NCBI RefSeq assembly: GCF_002923755.1
Contig: NZ_PGFZ01000001.1
Coordinates: forward strand, 1,129,176-1,193,175
DNA from: Methylovulum psychrotolerans
GTDB taxonomy: Bacteria > Pseudomonadota > Gammaproteobacteria > Methylococcales > Methylomonadaceae
Length of the DNA: 64,000 nucleotides
Direction of reading: 5' to 3'
Every line of letters starts with the position of its first letter. Within the stretch, counting starts at the first letter, position 1. The notes under the pieces were generated by a model, which was given only the letters and a program-made list of their open reading frames with translations, was not told where the DNA came from and did no database searches. Shown piece by piece: positions 16,728 through 24,638 of this stretch. The translations under genes and the position numbers were made by a program.

Positions 16728-17755
16728 AAACCGACCCTATCTTAATTTTGAGCACGGGGCGATGTGGCTCCACAATGATTTCGGACATACTGGGCAAGCA
16801 TCCGAAAGTGCTCAGTCTATCGGAGTTTTTTGTCCCCTTAGGGTCAGCGGCGTTTTCAAACAAAGCCCCTACCGGGCCGCAAATGTGGCAGATATTGAGC
16901 CAACAAACTCCCGCTTTGCGGATGATGTTGGAAGATGGCATTGTTGTCGATGAAGGCTTATATCCGTTTAATAGCCCGCAGGCGCGGTTTACCCCAAAAA
17001 ATATCCCACCCATTCTGTCGGTGGCACTTCCGCACCTGACCGACGCACACGAAGCCCTGTACGATGAATTGGAATTGCTTGTAAAGGCACGTCCACGTTG
17101 TCCGCTTGCGGAACAGTATCAGTTTTTATTTGAGGCTTTGGCGAATAAATATCAACGTGATGTCTGGGTCGAGCGCTCAGGCGGTTCTTTTATGATCGCC
17201 GCGACTTTATTGAAACTGTTCCCACAGGCCAAAGTCATCCACGTCTTTCGGGATGGGCGCGACACCGCCTTGTCGATGAGCCAGCATCACAATTTTCGTC
17301 TCTTGTTGGCCATGCTACAGAAAAGCCAAAGCCTAGGCATCGATGTTTTTAAGGCTTGGCATAAACCGCACATCGGGCCACAAAAACTGTGGCTTGAAAA
17401 ATTGCTGATGCCTTTTTTCAATACCCGGCAGATGAAATCACAAGAATTTCCGCTCGTGGAATACGGAAAACTATGGAGCAACATGATTCTGGCAGGCAGC
17501 GCCATTTTGGCTACCCTTCCTAAAGACCGTCTGCTTTCCGTAAAATTTGAAGCCGTCCAGCAAGACCCCAGAAAGGAACTGAACGAATTGATCCGGTTTA
17601 TCAGCCCGGAACTGGAAGATGCCCACTGGTTGGATACCGTGTCGCAAATCCCTAGGCCGACACGTTCAAAATACCGTGAGTTATCCGAAGCGGAGCGGCT
17701 TGCGCTTACCCAAGCGTGTGAACCGGGCTTAAAAATACTAGGATACCCATTATGA
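16724..17755 (+). CDS. PAPS-dependent sulfotransferase family protein
   Basis: 343 residues. The 5'-phosphosulfate loop is seen at the N-terminus (PILILSTGRCGSTMISDIL, residues about 5-23). The 3'-phosphate-binding strand is VIHVFRDGRDTALSMSQHH near residue 170. SVKFEAVQQDPRKELNELIRFI is the usual late 'RYEDL..DP...L..I..FLG' region. This is the Sulfotransfer_3-type fold that moves sulfate from PAPS to hydroxyl or amine groups of lipids, sugars or small molecules. It is translationally coupled on both sides (4-base ATGA overlaps) to an MpaB-type oxygenase and a catalase-like heme protein. That suggests the product of an oxidative step is sulfated. Acceptor unknown. Confidence 0.85.
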   Translation: MKTDPILILSTGRCGSTMISDILGKHPKVLSLSEFFVPLGSAAFSNKAPTGPQMWQILSQQTPALRMMLEDGIVVDEGLYPFNSPQARFTPKNIPPILSVALPHLTDAHEALYDELELLVKARPRCPLAEQYQFLFEALANKYQRDVWVERSGGSFMIAATLLKLFPQAKVIHVFRDGRDTALSMSQHHNFRLLLAMLQKSQSLGIDVFKAWHKPHIGPQKLWLEKLLMPFFNTRQMKSQEFPLVEYGKLWSNMILAGSAILATLPKDRLLSVKFEAVQQDPRKELNELIRFISPELEDAHWLDTVSQIPRPTRSKYRELSEAERLALTQACEPGLKILGYPL

Positions 17756-18702
17756 AAACGACCTGCCCGTTCGCAGCGATGGCGGATGAGATTAACAGCA
17801 TCTGCGCGAAAACTTTTCAAAAAATCCAACCCGATGGCAGTTATCGGCGAACCTTCCATGCCCCGCTGATTGCCAACCTAGAAGGCGAACTGGAAATTTT
17901 TTCTGCCGTGCCTACCCCATATCGGCTTGGACTGTTTCTCGAACCCAAAACCTACAAAGTCACGGCACGTTTTTCCAGTTCGCTTTTTGCCAATGAAAAC
18001 TACCCTGACGCACGAGGGATGGCGTTGACAATACACGCTGTCAGTGGCCCCGTTTGTGAAGAGGCACCCGAAGGCGAACATACGATTGTTACCATCAACC
18101 AACCGACCTTTATTGCGCGGGATGCGGAAGATATGTTGGCGTTTATGCGCAAAATGGACGGAGTGAAAGAGCTGACCCCTTTTAACGTCGCGCCGCCGAC
18201 CTACACCTTTCCTAGCTTAAATCCGCTAAAGGCGCGATGGGGCTTTGTGCAGGCAATGCTCTGCACCTTAGGCCAAGCCTTCCGGCGGCGGGACATCACG
18301 CAATACCAATACAACAGCCTCTCCCCTTACCGGCTCGGCACAAGCGCCATGAAATATCAGTTCCGCCCGGCGAGCACACCAATGGGCAAAGGCCGCACTC
18401 TGCGTGAACGGCTACACTCGCATTTGTTGCAAACCGATTTGGTGTTCGATTTTTTCATTCAGCCAAAAACATTGGCAACAGATTTGGTGGACGACCTGTT
18501 TCAAGTTTGGCAAAGCCCTACGCATCTTGTCGGACGCTTAACCTTTCCAGTACAGGATATTTTGGCAACCGCACTATTCACAGAAGGTGAGCGGCTGTCT
18601 TACAATCCTTGGCATTGTTTGCAAGCGCATGAACCGCTTGGCAGCATCAATGCCTTGCGGCGCGTCGTCTACAAGAATTCGGCCCTGCGGCGGCTTACAT
18701 AG
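17752..18702 (+). CDS. Catalase-like heme protein (y4iL/AOS-type clade)
   Basis: 316 residues, much shorter than true catalases (about 480 or more). Recognisable pieces of the catalase fold are RTFHAPLIANLEGELEIF (region of the distal His), 'KVTARFSSSLFANENYPDARGMALTIH' and 'NQPTFIARDAEDMLAFMR'. 'QYNSLSPYRLGTSAMKYQFRP' is equivalent to the 'tyFS..PyrfG....KY.v.P' block. 'FDFFIQPKT' also matches. The family of small catalase-like proteins includes allene oxide synthase-like enzymes acting on fatty acid hydroperoxides. The heme-ligand Tyr region of full catalases is not obvious. Coupled by overlapping ATGA to the sulfotransferase, so it likely shares a pathway with it and the MpaB oxygenase rather than serving in peroxide defence. 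Confidence 0.72.
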   Translation: MKTTCPFAAMADEINSICAKTFQKIQPDGSYRRTFHAPLIANLEGELEIFSAVPTPYRLGLFLEPKTYKVTARFSSSLFANENYPDARGMALTIHAVSGPVCEEAPEGEHTIVTINQPTFIARDAEDMLAFMRKMDGVKELTPFNVAPPTYTFPSLNPLKARWGFVQAMLCTLGQAFRRRDITQYQYNSLSPYRLGTSAMKYQFRPASTPMGKGRTLRERLHSHLLQTDLVFDFFIQPKTLATDLVDDLFQVWQSPTHLVGRLTFPVQDILATALFTEGERLSYNPWHCLQAHEPLGSINALRRVVYKNSALRRLT

Positions 18703-18811
18703 CCAGATTCCGCAACAGCGTCCGTTCGTAACGGCCTTGCTTTGACTAGGCAAGCCAAGGGTGTGGCGTTGCCTAATAGCCGGTATCGGAGTTCCCTAAA
18801 AAACGCGGCCA

Positions 18812-20545
18812 TCACCTGCTGACGAAATACAGTAAAATAAAATTAACCAACAGCAGCAACAGTGACAGCCCTTGCCAAAACAGTAACGGGTTGCGCTCCA
18901 TCAGCGGCTGGTGCTGGGGGGTATTTAAAAAAGCGGGATTGGGATGGCCCAAATCGTAGAGAAACTCCGACAAATCGCCGTAACGCAATTGCGGATTCAG
19001 CGCGGTGGCTTTTTTTAACGCCCCATCCACCCAGACCGGGACCCTATCGTTATGGTGGAAGCTGGGCACATAGACCAACTTTGCCAGACTATGCTTGTCG
19101 GGCTGGGATGGCATCGGCCCATAAGGTAAAGCGCCGTTCAGCATTTCATAAGTGATCACCGCCAAAGAAAACAAATCTGAGCGGGTACTGCCCCGCTGAC
19201 CCAAATGGTATTCGGGCGCAGTATAATTGAGCGTCCCCAAAATATTTTCTTCCTGGTCGGCCAACGGAGCCAATTCGGCGATACCGGCAATTTTCACCGA
19301 ACCAAAATCAATAATCTTCACCGTACCGTCCGCCGTAAACATAATATTTTCGGGCTTTAAATCCTGATGCAGCATTTCCATACGGTGGAAAGCACGCAGG
19401 CCTTTGGCGATTTGCCCGACAATCACCGATACCGTATCCAGATCCGGCTTCGGATGCACCGCCAACCACTGCCTGAGCGTCAATCCCGACAGATACTCAG
19501 TGACATAATAAATACAGCTTTTAACCCGGTCGATACCCAGCACCTGCAACACATGATCATGCCGAAGGCGCTTACCCGCCCATTCTTCATGGAGAAAATG
19601 CTCGATATACAAGGTGTCGTCGTCATACAGCACCGACGGGGTTTTTAAAATCACCTGCACACCGCTACGCATATCTAAAGCCCGATAAATTTGTGTGCGC
19701 TTACTGGCGTGCAGTTCGGCTTCGATACGGTAACCGTCCAATACCGCCCCCACCGCCAAAGGCGGCGGAAACGGCAAATTGGCATGGCGGCGCAGTATTT
19801 CATCCTCTTTGGCCTCCGGCAAAGCGACAATACGGACAAGTTGGCAGGTCAAATTATCATCACTGCCGTTCGCCAAAGCCTGCCGCACCATCGCCTCCGC
19901 CAACACCGCCAAATCGCCGCCGTCTTGCAACTGCTTTTTTAAGGCTTTCGCGTCCAAAAAATCGTGTACGCCATCCGTAGTTAATAAAAACACATCACCA
20001 ATGACTAAGGGCATGGCCTTATAATCGACTTCTAGGCGCGGCTCTATGCCCATCGCCCGGTTCAGATAGCTTTTATCGTTCGCCAACCAGACCCGATGGT
20101 CGCGGGTGATCTGCTCCAAATTGCCGTTCCGCCAACGGTAAATCCGCGAATCGCCGATATGAAAAATATGCGCCGTCGTCGATTTCAGCACCAAAATGCT
20201 CAAAGTGCTGACCATGCCCTTAGCCGATTGATAGCGCACCTGGCCTTGGCTGTACAGCCAAGAATTGGTCGCCGAGAGAATTTTCTGCCCCGCTTGTTTG
20301 ACCGACCACGAATCGGGGGTGCTGTAATAATCGCTTAAAAAGCCCACCACACAGCAATGGCTGGCCTGCTTGCCCGCCTCACTGCCGCTCATGCCATCGG
20401 CAATGGCAATAGCGATCCCCTTATAACTGAGCTGGCGGTCAGTCGGGATAAACGCCCCGCAACAGTCTTCATTATCGGCCTTAACGCCCTTATCGCTGGC
20501 CGAGCCTATATCAATCGCCAATTCAGGCCGTACCGCAAGAGTCAT
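18812..20545 (-). CDS. Bifunctional PP2C phosphatase / Ser-Thr protein kinase, C-terminally anchored
   Basis: 577 residues. The first about 240 residues are a PP2C phosphatase: DIGSASDKGVKADNEDCCG, IAIADGMSGSEAGKQAS, IGDSRIYRW, LLTTDGVHDFLD, GSDDNLTCQLV carry the metal Asp residues. From about residue 265 a Hanks-type kinase follows, with VQVILKTPSV as the Lys strand. LHQDLKPENIM is a HQD variant of HRD; IIDFGSV is the DFG, and LGTLNYTAPEYHLG the activation segment. A hydrophobic C-terminal helix (LSLLLLLVNFILLYFV) anchors it with the enzyme domains in the cytoplasm. This fusion is commonly found beside nitrate/nitrite MFS transporters, as here (57 bases after narK on the same strand), so it probably regulates nitrate uptake or assimilation by reversible phosphorylation. 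Confidence 0.87.
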   Translation of the reverse strand: MTLAVRPELAIDIGSASDKGVKADNEDCCGAFIPTDRQLSYKGIAIAIADGMSGSEAGKQASHCCVVGFLSDYYSTPDSWSVKQAGQKILSATNSWLYSQGQVRYQSAKGMVSTLSILVLKSTTAHIFHIGDSRIYRWRNGNLEQITRDHRVWLANDKSYLNRAMGIEPRLEVDYKAMPLVIGDVFLLTTDGVHDFLDAKALKKQLQDGGDLAVLAEAMVRQALANGSDDNLTCQLVRIVALPEAKEDEILRRHANLPFPPPLAVGAVLDGYRIEAELHASKRTQIYRALDMRSGVQVILKTPSVLYDDDTLYIEHFLHEEWAGKRLRHDHVLQVLGIDRVKSCIYYVTEYLSGLTLRQWLAVHPKPDLDTVSVIVGQIAKGLRAFHRMEMLHQDLKPENIMFTADGTVKIIDFGSVKIAGIAELAPLADQEENILGTLNYTAPEYHLGQRGSTRSDLFSLAVITYEMLNGALPYGPMPSQPDKHSLAKLVYVPSFHHNDRVPVWVDGALKKATALNPQLRYGDLSEFLYDLGHPNPAFLNTPQHQPLMERNPLLFWQGLSLLLLLVNFILLYFVSR

Positions 20546-20602
20546 GGTTAATCCACTAAAAATTGCCGAAAGGGTTATGCCTTAAATCAGCGTTACCGCC
20601 CA

Positions 20603-22081
20603 TCAATTCAGCTCAATCATTTCCACCGAGCCATCTTCCTGCACTTCCGCCATGTGGCCTTTCGGTTCGTCGACCCATTGCACAGCTAGCAAAACCACGA
20701 TAGCCACACCAGCAATGATAACAAAAAACTCGGCGGGCGAAACAAACGCCAGCACAGTCAAAAACAGCACTCCACCGACATTGCCGTAAGCGCCGACCAT
20801 ACCGGCAATCTGTCCGGTCATGCGGCGCTTAATCAACGGCACCATAGCGAACACCGCCCCGCAACCGCCGGACACAAAACTTGAACAGGCCATCGTCAAC
20901 AGTACCGCCAAAGGGATAGGCCAATCGGGAGTGATCAGGGACATACCAAAATAACCTGTCGCCAAACCCGCAATGAAAATGCTTAAGGACAGCTTGCGGC
21001 CAAACTTATCGCTCAGCCAACCGCCTGCCGGACGTGCCACCAAATTAATAAAAGCGAAGCTGCCGCCCAACAAACCCGCCTGCACATTAGTAATGCCTTG
21101 CGACACATGGAAAGTCTCAAAAAAATACATCGGCAACATCGACACCACGGCTAATTCCGAACCAAAGGTAATGAAATATGCCAAGTCCAAAATAGCGACT
21201 TGCTTGAATTTGTAACGATGAATAGCTTCAATCTCCTGCGAAAGAAGTCCGTTATTGACGTGGAAAATCTTTCTGATATTGAGGATAAATACCAGCCACA
21301 CCACGGCATAGATCACCCCGGCTGCCGCCGCTGACAGTAAAGCAGTCACTCCGTTAGACAGCTTCCAGGTCAGCAAAGTTAATGCCGAATACAGCGGCAA
21401 AGTCATCAGCATATACAAATACAAATCGACCCGGCTGGTCACTTCCATCGCCCCGGCTTTTTTGGGCTTAAAATAGGTCGAGCCTTTTGGGGTGTCGGTC
21501 ACGCTAAAAAAATACACGACCGCATAAATCAAAGCCATCATACCCGTCGTCGCTACCGCATACCGCCAGCCGTCCGCCCCGCCGTACCACAGAGCCAGCA
21601 TCGGCAATAGCCCCGCTGCCGCCGCCGAACCAAAATTGCCCCAGCCACCATAAATGCCCTCGGCCAGCCCCACTTGCTTGGCTGGAAACCATTCGCCGAC
21701 CATACGGATGCCAATCACGAAACCTGCGCCGATAAAGCCCAGTAAAAACCGCGCCAGAGCCAGTTGTTCAAAGCTGCTGGCAAACGCAAACATAAAACAC
21801 GGCACGCTACCCGCTGCCAAGAGCGTCGAGTATGTCCGCTTAGGGCCGAATTTATCAACCAACATGCCGATAACAATCCGCGCCGGAATAGTAAGCGCCA
21901 CATTTAAAAGCAAAATGGTTTTGATCTGAGCCGCATCCATGCCCAATGATTGGGCAATAACCAACATCAGTGGTGCGTGATTAAACCAGACGACAAAGCT
22001 AATAAAAAAAGCCAGCCAAGTAAGGTGCAAAATTTTCATTTTGCCCGAAAAAGAAAAGAGGTTAAAGGTCTGCGATGGCAT
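20603..22081 (-). CDS. narK: NarK/NasA-type nitrate/nitrite MFS transporter
   Basis: About 492 residues from the ATG at 22081; a TTG at 22114 would add 11. Twelve hydrophobic helices. Nitrate porter signatures are visible: GMLVDKFGPKRTYS in loop 2-3, 'GFIGAGFVIGIRMVGEWFPAKQVGLAEGIYGGWGNFGSAAAAG' (helix 5 with the conserved Arg and nitrate-signature GGWGN..G), and 'GGCGAVFAMVPLIKRRMTGQIAGMVGAYGNVGGV' (second signature). 'RPAGGWLSDKFGR' sits in the second half. A roughly 40-residue insert in the central loop is typical of the NarK/NasA type. A GGA 7 bases before the ATG is the likely ribosome site. Followed by the phosphatase-kinase gene, probably co-transcribed. Confidence 0.9.
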   Translation of the reverse strand: MPSQTFNLFSFSGKMKILHLTWLAFFISFVVWFNHAPLMLVIAQSLGMDAAQIKTILLLNVALTIPARIVIGMLVDKFGPKRTYSTLLAAGSVPCFMFAFASSFEQLALARFLLGFIGAGFVIGIRMVGEWFPAKQVGLAEGIYGGWGNFGSAAAAGLLPMLALWYGGADGWRYAVATTGMMALIYAVVYFFSVTDTPKGSTYFKPKKAGAMEVTSRVDLYLYMLMTLPLYSALTLLTWKLSNGVTALLSAAAAGVIYAVVWLVFILNIRKIFHVNNGLLSQEIEAIHRYKFKQVAILDLAYFITFGSELAVVSMLPMYFFETFHVSQGITNVQAGLLGGSFAFINLVARPAGGWLSDKFGRKLSLSIFIAGLATGYFGMSLITPDWPIPLAVLLTMACSSFVSGGCGAVFAMVPLIKRRMTGQIAGMVGAYGNVGGVLFLTVLAFVSPAEFFVIIAGVAIVVLLAVQWVDEPKGHMAEVQEDGSVEMIELN

Positions 22082-22107
22082 TATAGAATCCAAATCAAGG
22101 GTATTTA

Positions 22108-22251
22108 GCACCAAAATTAAGCACTATTCATACCATAAGCGACCAAAGCAGTCCTTTATTGGTGCAAATACATTCTCTGCTGCACATTAACCGGCAACTC
22201 TCAGTAAAATTGCACCAATACAGGAAAACAAATCCCATACTGGTGCGAATT
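22108..22251 (-). promoter_or_regulatory. Cluster of TTGGTGC/GCACCAA boxes upstream of narK
   Basis: Four heptamers occur in 140 bases: GCACCAA at 22108 and 22212, TTGGTGC at 22159, CTGGTGC at 22240. The last two right-hand boxes form an imperfect inverted repeat (AATTGCACCAATA at 22208-22220 against TACTGGTGCGAATT at 22238-22251). TGCACC/GGTGCA are also NtrC half-sites, which would suit nitrate uptake, but the spacing is not that of a classical NtrC box. Regulator unproven. Confidence 0.4.
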
Positions 22252-22294
22252 CAAGAACGTGCGTAACAATTAAAATAAGCAGCCTCACGCGATA

Positions 22295-23428
22295 TTAAGG
22301 CGTAGTATTCACCAACACACTGGCTGTACTGTCGCTAAGGTTTGCCGTTAAAACATCAACATTGCTATCGCCATTCACATCCGCTACGGCAACAGCGCTC
22401 GGATTTGCCCCTACCGCATAATCGGTTTTGGCCAAAAATACGCCATTGCCTTTACCCGGCAACACGCTGACGGTATTGCTGACACCATTAGCCACCACCA
22501 GATCAGGCTTGCCATCACGGTTGATGTCAGTAATGCCAACTGAATAAGGGCTATCGCCAGTACCATAATCAACTTTGGCATTGAAAACCCCATTACCCTT
22601 ACCCAGCAGTACGCTAACCGTATTGGCGTTGGCGTTGGGGGCAAACAAATCCAACTTGCCGTCACGGTTAACATCACCCACCGCAACCATAGAAGGGCTA
22701 GTGCCGGTACTATAATCGACCTTAAAATTAAAACTGCCATTACCCTTACCGATCAATACGCTTAGCGTATCGGCGCTGTAATTTGCCGTCACCAAATCTG
22801 GCTTACCGTCACGGTTGACATCGGCCACTGCCACCGCTTGGGGAAAAGCCCCAACGATGAAATCGTTTTTCGCCCCAAACACCCCACCACCTGTACCCAA
22901 CAATACGCTGACACTATTGCCGCCCGCATTGGTGACCAGCAAATCCGCCTTACCGTCGCGGTTAACGTCGCCGATAGCCAACGAATAGGGATTTAGGCCT
23001 GTCGTATAATCGGTCTTCGGTTGAAACGTGCCGTTACCGTTGCCTATCAACACGCTCACGGTGTTCGCCGCATAATTTGCCGTCACCAAATCGGCTTTAC
23101 CGTCACTGTTGACATCACCGATCACCACCGCATTGGTGTTAGCCCCCGCCGTATAATCCACTTTCGGCAAAAACACCCCAAAGCCATTATTGAGCAATAC
23201 ACTGACCGTACCCGCACCAATATTCGCCGTAACCAGATCAGGTTTACCATCCAAATTGACATCGCCTGCCGCCAAATCAATGGGGGTAGCATCCGTGGCA
23301 TAATCTGCCTTAGGCTGGAAAGTAATAGGAGCCGCTTGCAAATCTTTGCCCAAATCGGGTAATAACAGCCCCAGGCCAGTCATGGCAACGACAGACAAGC
23401 AAGAAGATAACTGAATATTTTTTAACAT
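22295..23428 (-). CDS. Secreted FG-GAP/VCBS repeat protein, predicted seven-bladed propeller
   Basis: 377 residues from the ATG at 23428, which has GAGGA 8 bases upstream; a TTG at 23443 is less likely. After a signal-like start (MLKNIQLSSCLSVVAMTGLGLLLP...) come seven repeats of about 48 residues. Each has a Ca-binding type D-x-[ND]-x-DG-x-x-D core (GDVNLDGKPDL, GDVNSDGKADL, GDVNRDGKADL, ADVNRDGKPDL, GDVNRDGKLDL, TDINRDGKPDL, ADVNGDSNVDV), followed by TVSVLLGNGNGxF. Seven FG-GAP units make a closed integrin-like beta-propeller. It has no transmembrane tail and ends in SVLVNTTP, so it is probably periplasmic or secreted. Transcribed toward narK but 180 bases away with its own regulatory boxes between; function unknown. 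Confidence 0.8.
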   Translation of the reverse strand: MLKNIQLSSCLSVVAMTGLGLLLPDLGKDLQAAPITFQPKADYATDATPIDLAAGDVNLDGKPDLVTANIGAGTVSVLLNNGFGVFLPKVDYTAGANTNAVVIGDVNSDGKADLVTANYAANTVSVLIGNGNGTFQPKTDYTTGLNPYSLAIGDVNRDGKADLLVTNAGGNSVSVLLGTGGGVFGAKNDFIVGAFPQAVAVADVNRDGKPDLVTANYSADTLSVLIGKGNGSFNFKVDYSTGTSPSMVAVGDVNRDGKLDLFAPNANANTVSVLLGKGNGVFNAKVDYGTGDSPYSVGITDINRDGKPDLVVANGVSNTVSVLPGKGNGVFLAKTDYAVGANPSAVAVADVNGDSNVDVLTANLSDSTASVLVNTTP

Positions 23429-24043
23429 GATTATTGTCCTCAATTAAGTAATTCGTTCATCGAACGGGAGACATCATGATAAAGCCAAGAACTATTTTTG
23501 GCAGCGACATATAACCTATGTAAATCCTAAATATTAACCGCGTTATCCGGTAAGACCTCACAACCTCAACGCGGCAAGTTCTGCGGTACAAGATATTCTA
23601 ACCGCACTAGCCGATCATCCGGCCACTTCGCCACCGAAAAGCATAGCGGTATAAGCCAGACCCAAAACTTCTGATTCCTATTTTCAAAACTACATGTTCC
23701 AAGTAACCGATAACAAGAGCCACCCAACCTTTGCCTAAACAGCTAAGAACCGTATTTATCCAGACAAGCTTACAAAACAACCGGTTAAAAAACACCTTGA
23801 TATACTAATAAAATGCAATTGCATTTAAACCCTAATCCAAAGCCCCGAATATTTAACCGGCTTTATTGTTCTTCGAGCCGCATACTCTCCAAAAAAAACG
23901 CTCTAAATAGGAACATTTCTCACTACAGTTCAGCGATTGCCAAACAATTTACATAAGCTCTTCAAATCCACTAGGTTCTGGTGGTATATTGGCGCGGATA
24001 AAAAAAGTGCAGCACAGCACATAACAATGAGGAGAGCTTTGTA
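23429..24043. other. Intergenic region upstream of petA, no gene
   Basis: About 600 bases of fairly AT-rich sequence between divergent genes. No credible ORF. A possible promoter for petABC is TATATT at 23985-23990 with TTCAAA at 23961-23966 (18-base spacer), 54 bases before the petA ATG. GAGGAG at 24030-24035 is the petA ribosome site. Confidence 0.4.
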
Positions 24044-24628
24044 ATGATTAATGAAGGCGTCGATAAGTCTAAACGCCAGTTTTTGACCTCGGCCTTAACC
24101 GTGGTTGGCACAGTCGGCACTGGCTTTATAGCGGTGCCTTTTCTCGCGCAGATGCAGCCAAGCGTTAAGGCCATGGCGGCGGGCGCACCTGTTACTATAG
24201 ATATTAGCAAAATGGAACCTGGGCAATTGCTACGGGTTGCTTGGCGCGGCAAGCCGGTATGGGTTTTGAACCGGACACCCGAAGTGCTGGCAACCTTAAA
24301 AACCTTGGATTCGCAGCTACGCGACCCTCTGTCGTCGCAGTCCCTACAGCCTGAATCCAGCAAAAATCCCGCCCGCTCCATCAAACCGGAAGTCTTTGTC
24401 GCAGTGGGCTTATGCACCCATTTGGGATGTTCGCCGACCTTCCGACCGGAAATCGCCCCTAGCGATTTGGGTGAAAATTGGAAAGGCGGCTTTTTCTGCC
24501 CTTGCCACGGCTCTTGGTTTGACTTGGCGGGGCGCGTTTACCAAGGCGTACCGGCACCGACCAATTTGGAAGTTCCCCCTTACCGTTATGTAAGCGACAC
24601 GCAACTCATCATCGGCGAACAGGCATAA
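24044..24628 (+). CDS. petA: Ubiquinol-cytochrome c reductase Rieske iron-sulfur subunit
   Basis: 194 residues. An N-terminal Tat-like signal anchor (DKSKRQFLTSALTVVGTVG) has KR where most homologues have RR. The helix continues to about residue 36. The cluster-binding motifs are both intact: CTHLGC (C124, H126, C129) and CPCHGSWFD (C152, C154?/H155 region), giving the 2Fe-2S centre with two Cys and two His ligands. It is the first gene of petABC, encoding the cytochrome bc1 complex that passes electrons from quinol to cytochrome c in the inner membrane. petB starts 10 bases after the stop. Confidence 0.97.
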   Translation: MINEGVDKSKRQFLTSALTVVGTVGTGFIAVPFLAQMQPSVKAMAAGAPVTIDISKMEPGQLLRVAWRGKPVWVLNRTPEVLATLKTLDSQLRDPLSSQSLQPESSKNPARSIKPEVFVAVGLCTHLGCSPTFRPEIAPSDLGENWKGGFFCPCHGSWFDLAGRVYQGVPAPTNLEVPPYRYVSDTQLIIGEQA

Positions 24629-24638
24629 GGAAAAACGC

